The notes under the pieces are model-generated. The model worked only from the letters and a program-made list of their open reading frames with translations, did not search any database and was not told the DNA's origin. From NCBI GenBank assembly GCA_963971225.1, contig OZ020267.1:111122163-111186162 (forward strand): a stretch of DNA of 64,000 bases, read 5' to 3'. A program made the position numbers and the translations under genes. Source of the DNA: Melieria omissa (Eukaryota; Arthropoda; Insecta; Diptera; Ulidiidae). This document shows, piece by piece, positions 61,412 through 64,000 of this stretch. Position 1 is the stretch's first letter, and each line of letters starts with the position of its first letter.

Positions 61412-64000
61412 CTCAAATAATCACAACCATTTCATATGATTGCAACTAAAACTATGCAACATTAAATTACTTTAAAGTGAGCTTTAATAACTGAAAATTG
61501 AACATGGCAACCATTAACAAGAAAACATTTTAATTACTAACCGCTGACAGTTGAAAGAGAAATGACTGCCTGCTGCTGACTTATGGCTTGCAATCGCACT
61601 GCAAATCGTTTTATTGAAACAACCAATATGCCCTCAAATTCTTTGATGTGCATATAGCTTACACGCAAAAATGTCTGTGGTGGCGCTAAAATTTTACAAT
61701 GATAACTCGTGCGAATAATTTGCGTTTTCCGCAGACATTAAGAAGTATTTTAGCGCCACACACCAACACCAACACACACAGACACATCAAATTATTCGCA
61801 ATGCAAATTGCCAGCTTGAGCCATTACAGGAATGCACAACAAGCAACGGCAGAAGACAATGCAAACGCTAATCAGCGTTTCGTTCACTTCAGCACTCATT
61901 TCGAACACTTACACAACTCCTTTCCTGACACTATTAGCTTTGTTACCACAACAACTAATGTCTAAACCACTTTGAATATTTTACACACACACACACAGAC
62001 ACAAACATCTAATGATAGTTTTGTCAGTGGGAAATAGTTTGGTGCATTCTTTGCGGCCACCAACGGGGCGTATGAGTAATTTTCCTGCTGTATTCACGCC
62101 GCATACAAAACATTACCCAGTCACCTGCTTTGGTGTTAACATCATTTTTACCCCAACCAACAATGCAATAAAAATATACAATAAAAACAACAACAACAGC
62201 ACTAACAACTAGCAAACATTCTTGAACATGCTACCGCCACAGCGACGCGTTTATTCGGTACCCGCCCAAAAAACAGCCAAAACTTATAATTTTCTCCTCC
62301 ACACCACCGCCAACCACACGCAGCACACACTGGAAACATGTTATTTGTTGCCGCTTGTTTGTGGCATACTTTTAGGTGCTGTTTGCTGTCAGCCGCCTAG
62401 TCATAAAGTATCATAAATTGAATAAGCGATGTGTGAAACAATTTTATGGTGTTGGCAGTGTTTGGTGATTTGTTTTGTTGTAGTTGTTTCTAGTTATTCT
62501 AGTTTTATGTGACTGAGTGGCAGTGCAAAGAGGTGTGAGAAGTGAAGATGGGAGAATGTACAGGATGCCAGACAGCATAATTACAGTGCTATTAGTTGCT
62601 ATTAGCCGGTTAGATTTCTCTACAAGGCAGTTGAAAATAATTAGTTTGTATGGTTGTAATAGCATTGTTGTTGTTTTGTTTTTTGTTTTGTAGTAGTTGC
62701 ACGTTGGAATTATGGGCAATTGAAAAATTGTGCGGCCATAATTAGGCGTGGTTTTTAGAGGAAACTTTTTAATAATGTAATTAACATTGGCTGGGAAACG
62801 AAAGGGAAGTGTAGCGTGCTGGTAGTTTTGGGTAATAATTGTAGTAATTACTTGAATGTGGGAAAACACATTTTTTCTTCGAGTAGAGCGCAATTACACC
62901 CATACAAATTTTTTTTATAACTCAATTTTAAGCACCTGATTGAGTTGCTCAAAGTCTTAAAGCCGCCCAGTAAAATGTTCTCACATACTCGTATGACAAA
63001 TTTGCCGCATACTTTTAGGCACAAAGGCAGCGAGTACTTTTAAATTGAAAATCTGCTGCGTGTGCCCGCAATAAATCTTGGTACAAAAAGTAGCAACTTT
63101 ATTAAAGTTTAGCAAGAACGCTTTACCACCTGCTTCTGGTGCTATCCATCTCTCTCGCTCTTTACATTCCACTCTCTTTTTGTTTGCTACCAAGAAGAAC
63201 CACACTCTGCCTGCTCTTCCTTCGCCACATCAATCCATACCAAATGCAATGCAAAACATTTCGAAATTCCATTTTGGATGCACTCACTCTTCTGCTTCTT
63301 GCGCCGCTGCTCACTCTCATCTTTTTACTTCGCTTCAACTTGTAGAACTGCCTGCTCGCTGCAGTGTTGTTGGTGCTATGCACACTCACGTCTAAGTTTA
63401 CGTGAAAGCATTTTTAATCAAAATTCCCAACAGTACAGGTAAAATAGCACAAGATCAGGCGGCTGGCTGCAGCGCATCGACGCACCAACACACACTCGCA
63501 CTCGCAGTCGCATTGCACGCACACACAATTCGCCGCTGCCGACAGTGGCAACAACTCGCAGCCGCCGCATGTGGTGCTGGAAGGTGGCATACGATTTGGC
63601 TGTAACGCTGAACGTGTTGCGGGCATAGCCGTGTAGAGGGTTTGGCGACGGCGGCAATCGCATTAGCGATATATTGCAACACCTGCAAATAACGTGACTC
63701 GCAACTGTGCAAACTAATCCCAATGCCAAATCAGCGCAAAAAATTCACACGTGAATAAAAAGAAGAAGCACAAATAAAACAAAGAATAAAATCAGAAAAT
63801 GAAAATTCAAAGTGTCACACAAGCAGTGCATACTTTTGGGCTAAAAAGCAGCAGTTAGATAAAGCAGTGTTGTGGGGAAAAAACGAGAGCAAATGTCGTC
63901 ACTTTTGCAAGGGGTTCGTGGCACTAAATGTTTTACATATTGTTGTTGTTGTTACGAATATTGTTGTTATTGTTTCTATTATTGTTATTTGTTGTTTTAC
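61412..64000. other. Intronic DNA at the right end
   Basis: Su(Hw)-type words GCATACTTTTAGGT (62364), GCATACTTTTAGGC (63007) and GCATACTTTTGGGC (63828), all plus-oriented. GC-richer sequence at 63440-63700 has open frames on both strands but no recognised protein. Confidence 0.55.

Larger units (their letters stand above)
57707..64000 (+). other. Lar: Lar intron following Ig1 (partial)
   Basis: It begins with a GTGAGT donor and runs off the window. It holds TG/AC microsatellites, a repeat array at 59.3-61.0 kb with SINEs and an LTR, and four Su(Hw)-type motifs (60866, 62364, 63007, 63828). No second Ig-domain exon is recognisable. Confidence 0.8.

Overview
The window is insect DNA, almost entirely intronic, from a cyclorrhaphan fly. 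A tephritid is my best guess but the sequence does not settle it. The only protein-coding sequence I can support is two small + strand exons (57313-57444 and 57545-57706). Together they encode the first immunoglobulin domain of the receptor tyrosine phosphatase Lar (leukocyte-antigen-related-like), nearly residue for residue as I recall the Drosophila protein. Everything upstream (57.3 kb) reads as one very long 5' intron. The 6.3 kb downstream is the start of the next intron. No signal-peptide exon, second Ig exon, rRNA or functional tRNA gene was found.

Layout. 0.26-1.19 kb: TTTTA pentanucleotide satellite. 4.5-5.6 kb: SINE pieces between 102-bp direct repeats. 7.2-8.0 kb: a tandem array carrying the motif described below. 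9.2-9.6 kb: a solo LTR. 14.4-16.0 kb: a degenerate tandem array preceded by a TTAA-flanked MITE. 20.9-21.2 kb: a perfect ACTCT satellite. 25.3-28.8 kb: 17 copies of the motif, plus a pogo-like MITE, an antisense LTR and a SINE. 34.2-37.8 kb: another motif array, hit by a long-TIR element and a hAT-type MITE. 44.3-45.6 kb: a MITE inside a hAT-like element inside a SINE tail. 47.4-48.6 kb: a 305-bp higher-order repeat with two motifs per unit. 50.3-52.3 kb: a complete-tailed SINE and a decayed mariner-family transposon. 54.0-54.5 kb: a piggyBac-like MITE. 57.3-57.7 kb: the Lar exons. 59.3-61.4 kb: a satellite-like repeat containing SINEs and an LTR that itself contains a SINE.

The main discovery candidate is a dispersed 14-17 bp word, GCATACTTTTRGGCRC. 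I counted about 65 copies by eye across the window, on both strands but oriented in blocks. It matches the DNA-binding consensus of the zinc-finger insulator/repressor protein Suppressor of Hairy-wing, Su(Hw), as I know it from gypsy and from Drosophila ChIP motifs. With uniform base composition, fewer than one copy within two mismatches is expected on both strands of 64 kb. Several copies sit in local tandem arrays whose flanks have drifted while the core stayed. One LTR family carries the word inside its U3, and a copy lies 65 bp before the Lar Ig1 exon. This suggests a very large cluster of insulator/silencer sites in the intron of a neuronal receptor gene. Protein binding itself is inferred, not seen.
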